Below, piece after piece: positions 1 to 9,029 of a DNA stretch of 64,000 nucleotides (positions within the stretch are counted from its first letter, which is position 1; each line of letters opens with the position of its first letter). The position numbers were made by a program, and so were the translations under genes. The stretch is from an uncultured Clostridium sp. (GTDB lineage: Bacteria > Bacillota > Clostridia > Clostridiales > Clostridiaceae). The notes below the pieces were generated by a model. The model was not told the origin of the DNA. It did no database searches and saw nothing but the letters and a program-made list of their open reading frames with translations. Where the stretch lies: the NCBI RefSeq assembly GCF_934754925.1, contig NZ_CAKVJA010000002.1:124001-188000 (forward strand), in the 5' to 3' direction.

Positions 1-28
1 GAGAAATTATAGATTGTGAGGAAACTTT

Positions 29-820
29 ATGAAAAAAACATTAAAAATATCTGGAATATTAAGTATTTTATCGGTTTTTGTTTTTTTATCTTTTGGATGT
101 ACTAAGAAGGTTGAAATGGTTAGAGCAAATACAGCTGAAGAGGCAATTAATTTATTTAATACATATAATTTAGAGAATAATATAGAAGAAATGGTTAAGT
201 TATATTCAAATGAATATATAGATTATATTGGATATGATGTAAATCAAATAATAAAAGTAATGAAAAAGAATAGAAAAGAGCTAAATATAAAATCTTCAAT
301 AGTAAAAAGCATAGAAGATGTAAATGAAAATTTAAAAAAAGCAGTAGTGACTATTTCAGCGGTAGTGGATGAGGAAGAAACTATAGAAGATTATGTATAT
401 GCATTAATAAAAGAAGATGATGGATGGTCAGTTTCACCAGATGGTATTATAGAATGTATAGACTTTGATGTTCCAATGAATAATGAAAAGGAATTAAATT
501 TAAATTTAGTTAAAGAGGCAGTTCAATTTGATGGAGCACTAATAAGAGTTAATTTATATAATGCTACTAGTAATTCCTATGTTTTCGGTACAACAGATGA
601 AAAAACTGAAATTGTAGTTGAGACAACAGAAGGCACATTTACAAGTGTAGTAGAAGAACCACAAAAGATAGAGAAAAAAGCGAGAAACTATTTCATAGCG
701 AAGATAGAAAATTTAAAGGGTGATATAACAAAAGTTACAGTAACATCATTATTTGATCTTGATAAAGATGGAAATGCAATTTTAGATACAAAGAGAGATA
801 TAACAGCATACAGTAAATAA
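29..820 (+). CDS. Predicted lipoprotein, function unknown
   Basis: A 263-residue exported lipoprotein. The N-terminus has a basic start, a hydrophobic core and a lipobox ending at Cys24 (sequence SFGC), so it should be lipidated and held on the outer face of the membrane. Residues about 35-140 look like a small alpha+beta ligand-pocket domain of the NTF2/SnoaL kind (inference from pattern only); the rest is beta-rich. I do not recognise a named family. The start has an upstream purine stretch (GTGAGG). It is transcribed toward the minus-strand cassette and ends in a shared hairpin terminator. Its own promoter lies outside the window. Confidence 0.75.
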   Translation: MKKTLKISGILSILSVFVFLSFGCTKKVEMVRANTAEEAINLFNTYNLENNIEEMVKLYSNEYIDYIGYDVNQIIKVMKKNRKELNIKSSIVKSIEDVNENLKKAVVTISAVVDEEETIEDYVYALIKEDDGWSVSPDGIIECIDFDVPMNNEKELNLNLVKEAVQFDGALIRVNLYNATSNSYVFGTTDEKTEIVVETTEGTFTSVVEEPQKIEKKARNYFIAKIENLKGDITKVTVTSLFDLDKDGNAILDTKRDITAYSK

Positions 821-860
821 AATAAATACCAGTAGCTTTTTAGCTATTGGTATTTATTTT
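819..860. terminator. Bidirectional hairpin terminator between convergent genes
   Basis: A 19-bp inverted repeat with one G-U pair and a 4-nt loop, A-rich on the left and T-rich on the right. It can therefore terminate both the plus-strand lipoprotein and the minus-strand DUF5685 gene. The stop codon of the minus-strand gene lies inside the hairpin. Confidence 0.8.
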
Positions 861-1748
861 ATTATTTTCTATTGCAGGTATTTTTTTTAAAATTTCATAA
901 TATTTATTTATCATTCCTAAATTTATTATATTGTCTATAATACTATAATGTTTTTTAAAAGGAATTGTTTTAAGAAAATCACTGCAATTTACAAGACAAT
1001 TTGAAATATAAAAATCAATTTCGTTAATGCATGATAAAATTAATTCGTCAAAGTTCAATGAATTTGAGTTAAATAATACATTATAAGGATTGAAGTTATT
1101 GCTATTAATATCGTCTTTCAAATCATCAAGAGCATCTATTAAATAAATCCATTTTCCAATAAAATATCCAAGACTATATAGATTTTCCCGTAATATATGA
1201 GAATCATCTTCAAATTTATATGGAAAGTTACTTAAAATACTTCCCATTATATCACTAAAAGGATGTGTTATTTCGTCTAAAGAAGAGAGTTGTTTTGATT
1301 TTTCTAAATTTGATAACATGTCTATATTATTTGATATTTTATCAGAAAGAGTATCTAATTCAAGTAAGCTTTTTTTTGAAGATGAAGAAAGAAGAAATTT
1401 AAAAAGCTTACTTTTTACACTTTTGTCATCCTTTATGTTATCTTTCAGTTTATAATCAAAAAGAAGTATACTTAAATTAGCACAATAATTTAATGCATCT
1501 GTTTGTTTAGTTATTATAATTTTTCTGTTGGGGTGTCTTAAACATTTAATGGAATCGAAGATTAGTGGAGTGCTATAAAGCCCATCTAATAAGAATCCTA
1601 TAAAGGTTAAATCGTAGCTTAAACAAAATCTAGGAATATTACCATATTCTCGTTTAATTTCATTACACAATCCACAATAATAGCTTCTAAAGTATTCAAA
1701 TTCTTTAAACTTTAGTTCGCCTTTAAGAGGTGTAACATAGCCAAACAT
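840..1748 (-). CDS. DUF5685 family protein
   Basis: A 302-residue soluble, mostly helical protein whose start (MFGYVTPLKGEL...) and Y-C-G-L-C motif (Cys25, Cys28) match the DUF5685 family as I know it. Further Cys occur near residues 68 and 92. Around residues 203-213 is an acidic stretch with two DD pairs (ALDDLKDDI) preceded by G-K-W-I-Y, reminiscent of the aspartate-rich, metal-binding helices of all-alpha isoprenoid enzymes. That resemblance is inference; no function is established. The start has a good AAAGGAG site. It is the last gene of a three-gene minus-strand cassette with a J-like and a Cys-rich protein. Confidence 0.75.
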   Translation of the reverse strand: MFGYVTPLKGELKFKEFEYFRSYYCGLCNEIKREYGNIPRFCLSYDLTFIGFLLDGLYSTPLIFDSIKCLRHPNRKIIITKQTDALNYCANLSILLFDYKLKDNIKDDKSVKSKLFKFLLSSSSKKSLLELDTLSDKISNNIDMLSNLEKSKQLSSLDEITHPFSDIMGSILSNFPYKFEDDSHILRENLYSLGYFIGKWIYLIDALDDLKDDINSNNFNPYNVLFNSNSLNFDELILSCINEIDFYISNCLVNCSDFLKTIPFKKHYSIIDNIINLGMINKYYEILKKIPAIENNKINTNS

Positions 1749-1789
1749 TAAACTTCTCCTTTATTAAGATTAAAGTATTTAAAGAAATG

Positions 1790-2617
1790 TTAGCACATTC
1801 CACCGCCACCAGAGTTTCCACACATATTCATTCCATTTCCGCCACTCATTAAGCTTTGCATAAGCATGTTTTGCATAGGATTGCCTCCGCCCATGCCACC
1901 CATACCGTTCATCATATTAGCTATATTTCCCATAGGGTTAGTATTGTTAGTAGAATTCATTCCATTAGTAGGATTAGCACCACTCATAGGGTTAGCACCG
2001 TTCATAGGATTAGCTCCACCCATAGGGTTACCACCATTAGCGTTCATAAACATATTTAAAATATTAGGATCTATTCCACCACCATTACCAGAACCACCAC
2101 ACATGTTGTTTGTTTGACCGCCACCATTGCCACCGCACATATTATTGTTATTATTAGCACTATTATATTGCATTGATCGAGCGTAATTTGCCTTCATCTT
2201 TCTAACCTTTTTAACAAGTATCATTAAAGCTTCTTGATACTCTTCATTATTAGGATTTAATTCAGCAGCTGTTTTTAAATGATTTACGCCAGCTTTAAAC
2301 CAACCTTTTTTTAATAATACAAAACCTTGTAGATAATTCCACTCAGGTGAGGCTTTGTCTGATATTAGATTAAGTTCTGTTTCTGCTGATAAAAACTGTT
2401 TATTTTCAATTAAATTTCTTATATTCTTATACTTAAAATTATTAGTTAGAGTTGAATAAGCTTCGTTTATTTCTGAAATTTTATCCTCTGCAAGAGGTTC
2501 TTCAGGAGAACCATTAAAATTATTTATACTATAGGTGTTTGCTAATGATTCATAAGCATCTTTAATTTCGTCTAATGAAGCATTTGGTCTTATACCAAGC
2601 ACTTTATAAGGGTTCAT
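1790..2617 (-). CDS. J-domain-like protein with TPR-like middle and Gly/Asn/Met-rich tail
   Basis: 275 residues in three parts. Residues 1-60 read as a J domain (MNPYKVLGI, helix II, then a helix with EINEAYSTL), but where a J domain has His-Pro-Asp there is Ser-Ile-Asn, so stimulation of an Hsp70 partner is doubtful. Residues 70-140 form a helical-repeat unit (AETEL...W...AGVNHLKTAAELNPNN) that is clearly paralogous to the next gene upstream. Residues 150-275 are low complexity, rich in Gly, Asn, Met and a few Cys, including a six-residue NPM-x-GA repeat. AAGGAG lies before the ATG. It is probably co-transcribed with the DUF5685 gene 41 bp downstream. Confidence 0.75.
   Translation of the reverse strand: MNPYKVLGIRPNASLDEIKDAYESLANTYSINNFNGSPEEPLAEDKISEINEAYSTLTNNFKYKNIRNLIENKQFLSAETELNLISDKASPEWNYLQGFVLLKKGWFKAGVNHLKTAAELNPNNEEYQEALMILVKKVRKMKANYARSMQYNSANNNNNMCGGNGGGQTNNMCGGSGNGGGIDPNILNMFMNANGGNPMGGANPMNGANPMSGANPTNGMNSTNNTNPMGNIANMMNGMGGMGGGNPMQNMLMQSLMSGGNGMNMCGNSGGGGMC
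1930..2035 (-). repeat. 18-bp coding repeats (NPM-x-GA units)
   Basis: About six imperfect 18-bp units in the tail of the J-like gene encode NPMGGA, NPMNGA, NPMSGA, NPTNGM, NSTNNT and NPMGNI. The degeneracy suggests slippage-driven growth of a disordered tail. These repeats also create long antisense open frames, which I treat as artefacts. Confidence 0.7.
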
Positions 2618-2709
2618 AAATAAATCTCCTTAGAAAAGATTATTGAATTATTATAATATATTCAACTTAATCTAAATAAGTGATTCATATAAAATAATAG
2701 AAATAAATA

Positions 2710-3138
2710 TTAAATACAATCGATTAAATCTCCACCCATACATTCACAGCATTGATCTAGGCATATTAAATCACAACAGCTAAAGTTACCACAATCGCAA
2801 CAATCATCGCAACAACAACAAGCACAACCGCGGCTACGCTTTCTGTAACCATTATTATAGTAGTCATCAGAGTAATGTCTATGTCTACTTAGTAAATTAA
2901 TTAAACTTTCTTTGTATAAAGCATTATTAGGAGAAAGATAAATAGCTTTTTTTAAATGATTTAAGGATTCTTCAAACCAAGCTTTTTTCTCTAATAGAAG
3001 ACTATAAAGATAGTGATAATCAGCATTTTTATCTATATAAGAATTTAATAAACTCTCAGCTGACGAAAACTCTCTTTTATTTATTAGATTGTTAATAGTA
3101 GTAAATGAATTATTGTCAATAGAATATGAATTATTCAT
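2710..3138 (-). CDS. TPR-like protein with Cys-rich C-terminal tail
   Basis: 142 residues. Residues 10-90 match the helical-repeat part of the J-like protein (INKREFSSAESLLN..., WFEESLNHLKKAIYLSPNN), so the two are paralogues, but this one has no J domain. The last 40 residues hold 15 Cys, including a run of four and several CC and CxC pairs, plus scattered Asp. That composition suggests a metal-binding or disulfide-cross-linked tail; no export signal is visible. The start at 3138 is chosen because AGGGAG sits 8 nt before it; an in-frame GTG 9 nt further upstream would overlap that site. It is the first gene of the cassette. Confidence 0.65.
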   Translation of the reverse strand: MNNSYSIDNNSFTTINNLINKREFSSAESLLNSYIDKNADYHYLYSLLLEKKAWFEESLNHLKKAIYLSPNNALYKESLINLLSRHRHYSDDYYNNGYRKRSRGCACCCCDDCCDCGNFSCCDLICLDQCCECMGGDLIDCI

Positions 3139-3323
3139 AATAATCACTCCCTTAAACTATAGTATATAAATATATTACAATAAAAGTAATATTGTATTTA
3201 TTATATACAATATTAAAAAATAAATCATTATGCAGAAAGATAAATAAAAATTTATAAGATAATATTTACTATTACATAATAATTATGATAGAATGATAAA
3301 AAATAATTTAAAAGGAGATAATT

Positions 3324-3677
3324 ATGGAAAAATTATTTTTACAATATCCTAAATGTACAACTTGTAAAAAAGCTAAAAAGTTTTTACAAGAAAATAATGT
3401 AACTTTTAATGATAGAGATATAACTATAGAAAATCCTACAGTAGAAGAATTAGAAAAATGGATAGATTTAAGTGGATTAGAAATTAAAAGGTTCTTTAAT
3501 ACTTCAGGTGTTTTATATAAAGAAATGAAGTTAAAAGATAAGATTAAGGATATGTCTAGAGAAGAAATGATAAAACTACTTGCTACAGATGGAAAACTTG
3601 TTAAAAGGCCACTTTTAATATGTGAAGATAAAGTATTAGTAGGATTTAAGGAAGAACAATATAAGGAAATATTATAA
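3324..3677 (+). CDS. ArsC/Spx-like thioredoxin-fold protein (YffB/ArsC family)
   Basis: A 117-residue single-domain protein of the ArsC/Spx family. The thioredoxin-fold strand is followed by a CTTC motif (Cys12-Cys15 by my count), and the C-terminal part has the family signature KRPLLICEDKVLVGFKEEQY. Members act as glutaredoxin-like arsenate reductases or as RNA-polymerase-binding Spx regulators. The conserved R-P segment is shared by both, so substrate and role are not decided. A strong AAAGGAGA site lies before the ATG. The gene stands alone and ends in a hairpin terminator. Confidence 0.85.
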   Translation: MEKLFLQYPKCTTCKKAKKFLQENNVTFNDRDITIENPTVEELEKWIDLSGLEIKRFFNTSGVLYKEMKLKDKIKDMSREEMIKLLATDGKLVKRPLLICEDKVLVGFKEEQYKEIL

Positions 3678-3694
3678 ATTAAAAAAGTATAGAT

Positions 3695-3738
3695 AAAAAT
3701 AATCTATTGGGTAATATTAATTCAATAGATTATTTTTT
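3695..3738 (+). terminator. Rho-independent terminator after the ArsC-like gene
   Basis: An inverted repeat AATAATCTATTG / CAATAGATTATT separated by a 13-nt loop and followed by six T. It lies 18 bp after the stop codon. Confidence 0.75.
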
Positions 3739-3867
3739 GTTTTAAGAAGAGTAGAATAGTGTGGTAAAATATCTATTAGTGGCTTTTGATAATAGCTTAA
3801 ATATAGTTATAAAAAGCTAATAAAGATATTTATAAAATAAATAGTTTCATTTAATGAGGTGGAAAAA

Positions 3868-6800
3868 TTGGACGTAACACAGTTAAATACTTTAATAATA
3901 AAAAAGGATATAAATAATCGCCTACATAAAGGGATGAGATGTTATAAGGAAGGATTAGTATTAGATGTTAAGTCTATGGCAGATAGAGAATATGGATCTT
4001 TAGATATTTATGGAAAAATAATGTCTGAAAGTGATATTAGTGTTTATAATACAAATTTATCTTTTGACATAAAAAAAGGTGATTTAATTTATACAGAATG
4101 TAATTGTAGGGATTTTGAAAATAACTGTGATTTTAACTCTACATATATATGTAAACATATTGCTGCTACATTTTATAAATTTGCTGAAGCTGTAGAAGAA
4201 AAAAAGAAATTAAAAAATGATTCATTAAGAAATACGAATAAAAATGAGGAAGTAGATTATTCTGAAGTTATTTTAAATGAAATAGATAAAGTTATTAAAA
4301 ATAAAAGGGAAAGGGTTAATCTAAAAATAAATATAAGTAAAAAAAGTGTAAGTAGAAATAGTTTTTATTATGAATTAGACTTAAAGATAGGAGTAAAAAG
4401 ATATTATGTTGTAAAGAACATAATAGATTTAATAAATGCTAAAAAAAATAATAAAATACTATCTTATGGAAAAGAATTTAAATATGATCCTACAATTCAT
4501 TATTTTTCTGATGATGATGAAAGAGTTTTAAATTTTATTGAAGAATATGTATCTTTAAATGAAGCCTTTGAAAAAGAGTATTCAGTACAAAGAATTACTA
4601 ATAATGTTTTTGGAAGTAATAAAACATTGTTTATTCCACAGAGCGCATTAAGAAGGTTTTTAAATAATATTAAAAATGAAAGTATTTCATTAACTGAAGA
4701 TGAATTAAGTGAAGAGGTTGAAATATTAAGAGAAGACTTACCTATAAAATTTAGTATAAAGGAAGAGAATAATGAGATAAAACTATCATCTACTGCAGAG
4801 CTACCAAAACCTATGACTTATAAAGGGGATGTTTATTTATATAATAGTAAATTATATCTTCCTAATTTTAAGCAAATAAAATACTATAAAACAATAAATG
4901 ATATTTTGAATAAAGAAAGTAGTATTTCATTTAAAAATAAAAATAAACAAAAGGTAATAAATAAGGTAATACCATTATTAGAGCTTATAAGTGATAATAT
5001 ATGTATTGATGAAAATTTAAATAAAAATATAGTTAAAGAGGATTTAAAACTAGAAGTTTATTTTGATAGAGAAAGAAATAAAACTTGGGCAGAAGTTAAA
5101 GCTATTTATGGAGAGATAAGCTTTAATATATTAAAGGGGCCTAAAGATGATGAATATGTAATTAGAAATATAAATGAAGAAGAAAAAATAGAACAATTAT
5201 TAAATAATTTATCTTTTTATAGAAATAATGATAAGTTTATTTTTAATGGTAATGATGAAAAGCTTTTTGAATTGCTTTCTGAGGATTTAACAGTTTTAAA
5301 AGAGGAAGCAACTATATTTTACTCAGATAGGTTCAAGGAAAGAAGAATTTATGGAGCTACATCTATTAATGCAAAAATTTCAGAAGGAAGTGGAAATTAC
5401 TTAGAGTTTACTTTTAATATTGAAAATGTAAATGAAGATGAGTATAAAAAGATAATTGAAGCTTTTAAAGAAAATAGGAAGTTTTTCAAGTTAAAAGATG
5501 AAAGTTTTATTGATTTTAGAGAAGAAGAGGTTAAAAATTTATTTAATCTTATTGATAGTTTAAGTGATGATACTGATATAAAATCTAATGAAATAAAAGT
5601 TCATAAGAGTAAATCAATATTTTTAAATGAATGTTTAAAAGATAATAATTTACTATTTATTGAAGGAAGAGATATTGTTAAACATATTTCAAATAAGATA
5701 GAAAATTTAGAGAAAATAGATTATAAGGTTCCTGAAGAATTAAAAGCAACTTTAAGAGATTATCAATTAACTGGATTTAAATGGTTTAAAACACTAAGTC
5801 ATTATGAATTTGGGGGTATATTAGCTGATGAAATGGGATTGGGAAAGACAATACAAACTATTGCATTTTTATTATCGGAAAAAAATAAAAAAAGTATTAT
5901 AATTACCCCAACATCATTAATATATAATTGGAGAAGTGAATTTGAAAAATTTGCACCTACTATGAATATAAAAGTTGTTCATGGAAATAAAGAGAATAGA
6001 GAATTTACTAAAGATGAAATAAAAGATATAGATGTGTTAATAACAACTTATGGAACATTGAGAAATGATCATGATTTATATGATGATATAACTTTTGACT
6101 TTTGTATAATAGATGAAGGGCAAAATATTAAAAATCCATTATCTCAAAGTAGTGAGGTAGTTAAAGAGTTAAAAGCAAAAGTAAAGTTTGCATTAACAGG
6201 TACACCAATAGAAAATAATTTAATTGAACTATGGTCATTGTTTGATTATATTTTACCAGGATACTTATATTCGAAGAGAAAGTTCCAAGATAAATTTATG
6301 AAGGGTGAGAACGGTTCTGAAGAGTTGAAGAAACTTATTAGACCATTTATATTAAGAAGATTAAAAAGTGATGTAATGAGTGAATTACCAGATAAAATTG
6401 AAAAGAGATTTCTAATTGAAATGACAGAGGAACAGAAAAAGGTATATAAGGCATATGTAGATGATGTTAATGTAAAAATGAAGGAAAAAGACTTTACAAC
6501 TGACAAGATAACTATTTTTTCTTATCTAACAAAATTAAGACAACTTACACTAGATCCATCTATTCTTATAGAAGGATATACTGGTGGTAGTGGTAAGATA
6601 GATGTTACTGTAGAACTTATACAAGATTTTATTAAAGAAAAGCATAAAATACTTTTATTTTCACAATTTACATCAGTGCTTGATAGTATAAAGAAGGTAT
6701 TAGAAGCAGAAGGAATAGAGTATTTCTATTTAGATGGTTCAACTAAAGCATCTGAAAGAGTGCAATTAGTTAATGAGTTTAATGAATCTAATAAGGTGAA

Positions 6801-7110
6801 AATATTCTTAATTTCATTAAAAGCTGGAGGAACAGGTCTTAATTTAACATCTGCTGATGTAGTAATTCATTTTGACCCATGGTGGAACCCTGCAATTGAA
6901 GATCAAGCTACAGATAGAGCTCATAGATTTGGGCAAAAGAATGTTGTAGAGGTAATTAAACTTATTGCAAAAGGTAGTATAGAAGAAAAAATAATAAAAC
7001 TTCAAGAAAGTAAGAAGGAAATAATAAATGAAATAATGAGTGGAAATTATACTAATGGTGGATTCTTAAGTTCACTAAGTGCGGATGAGATTAGGGATTT
7101 ATTTAATTAG
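3868..7110 (+). CDS. SWIM zinc-finger SNF2-family helicase/ATPase
   Basis: About 1080 residues. Near the N-terminus a SWIM zinc finger is visible (CxC near residue 78, then CKH near 95-98), followed by a long Clostridium-type SNF2-associated middle region. The C-terminal motor has Walker A (DEMGLGKT, about 653-660), a DEGQ box (about 750), the LTGTPIENN motif and helicase-C motifs (GGTGLNLTSA, DRAHRFGQ). It is a dsDNA-translocating ATPase; the cellular role of bacterial members is not settled. The start is placed at TTG 3868, because GAGGTGG at 3856-3862 is a proper ribosome-binding site for it, whereas the in-frame GTG at 3859 lies inside that site. Confidence 0.9.
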   Translation: MDVTQLNTLIIKKDINNRLHKGMRCYKEGLVLDVKSMADREYGSLDIYGKIMSESDISVYNTNLSFDIKKGDLIYTECNCRDFENNCDFNSTYICKHIAATFYKFAEAVEEKKKLKNDSLRNTNKNEEVDYSEVILNEIDKVIKNKRERVNLKINISKKSVSRNSFYYELDLKIGVKRYYVVKNIIDLINAKKNNKILSYGKEFKYDPTIHYFSDDDERVLNFIEEYVSLNEAFEKEYSVQRITNNVFGSNKTLFIPQSALRRFLNNIKNESISLTEDELSEEVEILREDLPIKFSIKEENNEIKLSSTAELPKPMTYKGDVYLYNSKLYLPNFKQIKYYKTINDILNKESSISFKNKNKQKVINKVIPLLELISDNICIDENLNKNIVKEDLKLEVYFDRERNKTWAEVKAIYGEISFNILKGPKDDEYVIRNINEEEKIEQLLNNLSFYRNNDKFIFNGNDEKLFELLSEDLTVLKEEATIFYSDRFKERRIYGATSINAKISEGSGNYLEFTFNIENVNEDEYKKIIEAFKENRKFFKLKDESFIDFREEEVKNLFNLIDSLSDDTDIKSNEIKVHKSKSIFLNECLKDNNLLFIEGRDIVKHISNKIENLEKIDYKVPEELKATLRDYQLTGFKWFKTLSHYEFGGILADEMGLGKTIQTIAFLLSEKNKKSIIITPTSLIYNWRSEFEKFAPTMNIKVVHGNKENREFTKDEIKDIDVLITTYGTLRNDHDLYDDITFDFCIIDEGQNIKNPLSQSSEVVKELKAKVKFALTGTPIENNLIELWSLFDYILPGYLYSKRKFQDKFMKGENGSEELKKLIRPFILRRLKSDVMSELPDKIEKRFLIEMTEEQKKVYKAYVDDVNVKMKEKDFTTDKITIFSYLTKLRQLTLDPSILIEGYTGGSGKIDVTVELIQDFIKEKHKILLFSQFTSVLDSIKKVLEAEGIEYFYLDGSTKASERVQLVNEFNESNKVKIFLISLKAGGTGLNLTSADVVIHFDPWWNPAIEDQATDRAHRFGQKNVVEVIKLIAKGSIEEKIIKLQESKKEIINEIMSGNYTNGGFLSSLSADEIRDLFN

Positions 7111-7115
7111 ATTAA

Positions 7116-7148
7116 AAATAGGATATACCATAATGGTATATCCTATTT
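7116..7148. terminator. Bidirectional terminator between SNF2 gene and glmS
   Basis: A perfect 15-bp inverted repeat (AAATAGGATATACCA and its complement) with a 3-nt loop between convergent genes. It lies immediately after both stop codons. Confidence 0.8.
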
Positions 7149-7151
7149 CTT

Positions 7152-8975
7152 TTATTCAACTGTTACTGATTTTGCAAGATTTCTTGGCTTATCAACATCG
7201 CAACCTTTTTGTTTTGCAATATAGTAAGAAATTAATTGAAGAGGAACAACACTTATAAGTGGAGTTAGTATATCAATAGTTTTTGGAATATAAACTAATG
7301 AATCAACAACTTCCTTTGAAGTAGTATCACCTTCATTTACAACTGCAAATATATTTCCACCTCTTGTAGAAACTTCTCTTACGTTACTAATCATTTTATC
7401 TTTTAAAGCTTCTTGAGTTAAAAGAGTAATTACAGCTGTATTCTTTTCTATTAAAGCAATAGGTCCATGTTTTAATTCTCCACCAGCATAAGCATCACAA
7501 TGGATATAAGAGATTTCTTTAAGCTTTAAAGAACCTTCCATAGCTACTGCATAATCAAGTCCTCTTCCTAAAAAGTACATATCTTTATGATTATAATGAG
7601 AAGAAGCAAACTTTTGAAGTTCGTCCTTCATTCCTAGAGCTTTTTCAATTTTGTTTGGTATTTCTAATAATTCACCTTTAATTTCTTCAATTTCATCTTT
7701 TGACATAGTGCCTTTTAATGAAGCAAAATATAATCCTAAAATATAAAATGCAGCTAATTGAGTAACATATGCTTTAGTTGAAGCAACTGCAATTTCAGGA
7801 CCAGCTAAAGTGTAAAATACATCATCAGCTTCTCTTGAAACGGAAGAACCAACAACATTAGTAATAGCTAAAACTCTAGCACCTTGTTTCTTAGCATCTC
7901 TAAGAACAGCTAAAGTATCAGCAGTTTCTCCAGATTGAGACACAACTATTAATAAAGTTTTATTTGTTATCATAGGATCTCTATATCTAAATTCAGATGC
8001 TATATCAATTTCAACAGGAATTTTAGCAAACTTTTCAATTACTGTTTTACCAACAACTCCGGCATGATAAGCAGTACCACAAGCTACTATATATATTTTA
8101 TCAAAGTTTTCCAATTGCTCCTTAGTAAATGAAATATTATCAATTGTTATTTCTTTATTTAATGCTATTTTACCAGCTAGAGTATCTTTAACAGCTTTTG
8201 GTTGTTCATGAATTTCTTTTAACATGAAATCTTCAAATCCACCTTTTTCTGCTGCATCTATATTCCAAGTGACATGATAAATTTCTTTTTCTATTTTTTC
8301 GCCTTCTTCATTTCTAAGTTCAACACCATTTTCAGTAAGAATTGCAAATTCCTTATCTTCTAAAAGATAAACTTCTCTAGTGTGGTTTAGAACGGCAGGA
8401 ATGTCTGACGCTATAAAACTTTCATCTTTTCCAAGTCCAACAATAAGAGGACTATCCTTTCTAACAGCAACTATTTTGTCAGGTTCATTTTTAGCAATAA
8501 CACCAATAGCAAAGCTTCCTTCAAGTTTAGAAGTTGCTTTAACTACAGCTTCAAATAAATTTCCTTCATAATAAAAGTCAACTAAGTTAGGTATAACTTC
8601 AGTATCAGTTTCAGAGAAAAATGTATAGCCCTTTGCAGTTAACCATTCTCTTAATTTCATATAGTTTTCTATAATACCATTATGAACAACGCTAATAGTA
8701 GCATTTTCTGTAGTATGAGGATGTGAATTAACATCAGATGGTTCACCGTGAGTAGCCCATCTAGTGTGTCCAATTCCTATATGACCTTCAATAGGATTTT
8801 CTTTTAAGCTATTAGCTAAATTATTTAAACGACCTTTAAATTTTCTAACATTAATTCCGTTGTTAAGAATTGCAACACCAGCAGAATCATAACCTCTATA
8901 TTCTAATTTTGATAAACCTTCTACTAATAAATTAGACGCTTGTCTTTTTCCAACATAACCAACTATTCCGCACAT
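7152..8975 (-). CDS. glmS: Glutamine--fructose-6-phosphate aminotransferase (isomerizing)
   Basis: A 607-residue cytoplasmic enzyme that makes glucosamine-6-phosphate from fructose-6-phosphate and glutamine, the first step to UDP-GlcNAc and the cell wall. The N-terminal amidotransferase domain starts at MCGIVGYVG, where Cys2 is the nucleophile after Met removal. Two SIS sugar-isomerase domains follow (VSQSGETADT, STKAY), and the C-terminus is DKPRNLAKSVTVE, the family ending. The start is at 8975 because Cys must follow Met and GGAAGG lies just upstream; an ATG six codons earlier overlaps that site. Expression is controlled by the glmS ribozyme in its leader. Confidence 0.97.
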   Translation of the reverse strand: MCGIVGYVGKRQASNLLVEGLSKLEYRGYDSAGVAILNNGINVRKFKGRLNNLANSLKENPIEGHIGIGHTRWATHGEPSDVNSHPHTTENATISVVHNGIIENYMKLREWLTAKGYTFFSETDTEVIPNLVDFYYEGNLFEAVVKATSKLEGSFAIGVIAKNEPDKIVAVRKDSPLIVGLGKDESFIASDIPAVLNHTREVYLLEDKEFAILTENGVELRNEEGEKIEKEIYHVTWNIDAAEKGGFEDFMLKEIHEQPKAVKDTLAGKIALNKEITIDNISFTKEQLENFDKIYIVACGTAYHAGVVGKTVIEKFAKIPVEIDIASEFRYRDPMITNKTLLIVVSQSGETADTLAVLRDAKKQGARVLAITNVVGSSVSREADDVFYTLAGPEIAVASTKAYVTQLAAFYILGLYFASLKGTMSKDEIEEIKGELLEIPNKIEKALGMKDELQKFASSHYNHKDMYFLGRGLDYAVAMEGSLKLKEISYIHCDAYAGGELKHGPIALIEKNTAVITLLTQEALKDKMISNVREVSTRGGNIFAVVNEGDTTSKEVVDSLVYIPKTIDILTPLISVVPLQLISYYIAKQKGCDVDKPRNLAKSVTVE

Positions 8976-9029
8976 AATAAATCTTCCTTCCAAATTTTAA
9001 ATTATTTTTTTGTTTTATTTTTATCTATT

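Noticed and set aside
1856..2117. Two plus-strand open frames (67 and 83 residues)
   Set aside because: They are antisense to the Gly/Asn/Met repeat tail of the J-like gene, have no ribosome-binding site and show only repeat-derived composition.
6246..6506. 86-codon minus-strand open frame
   Set aside because: It lies within the conserved helicase region of the SNF2 gene on the opposite strand and has no supporting signals.
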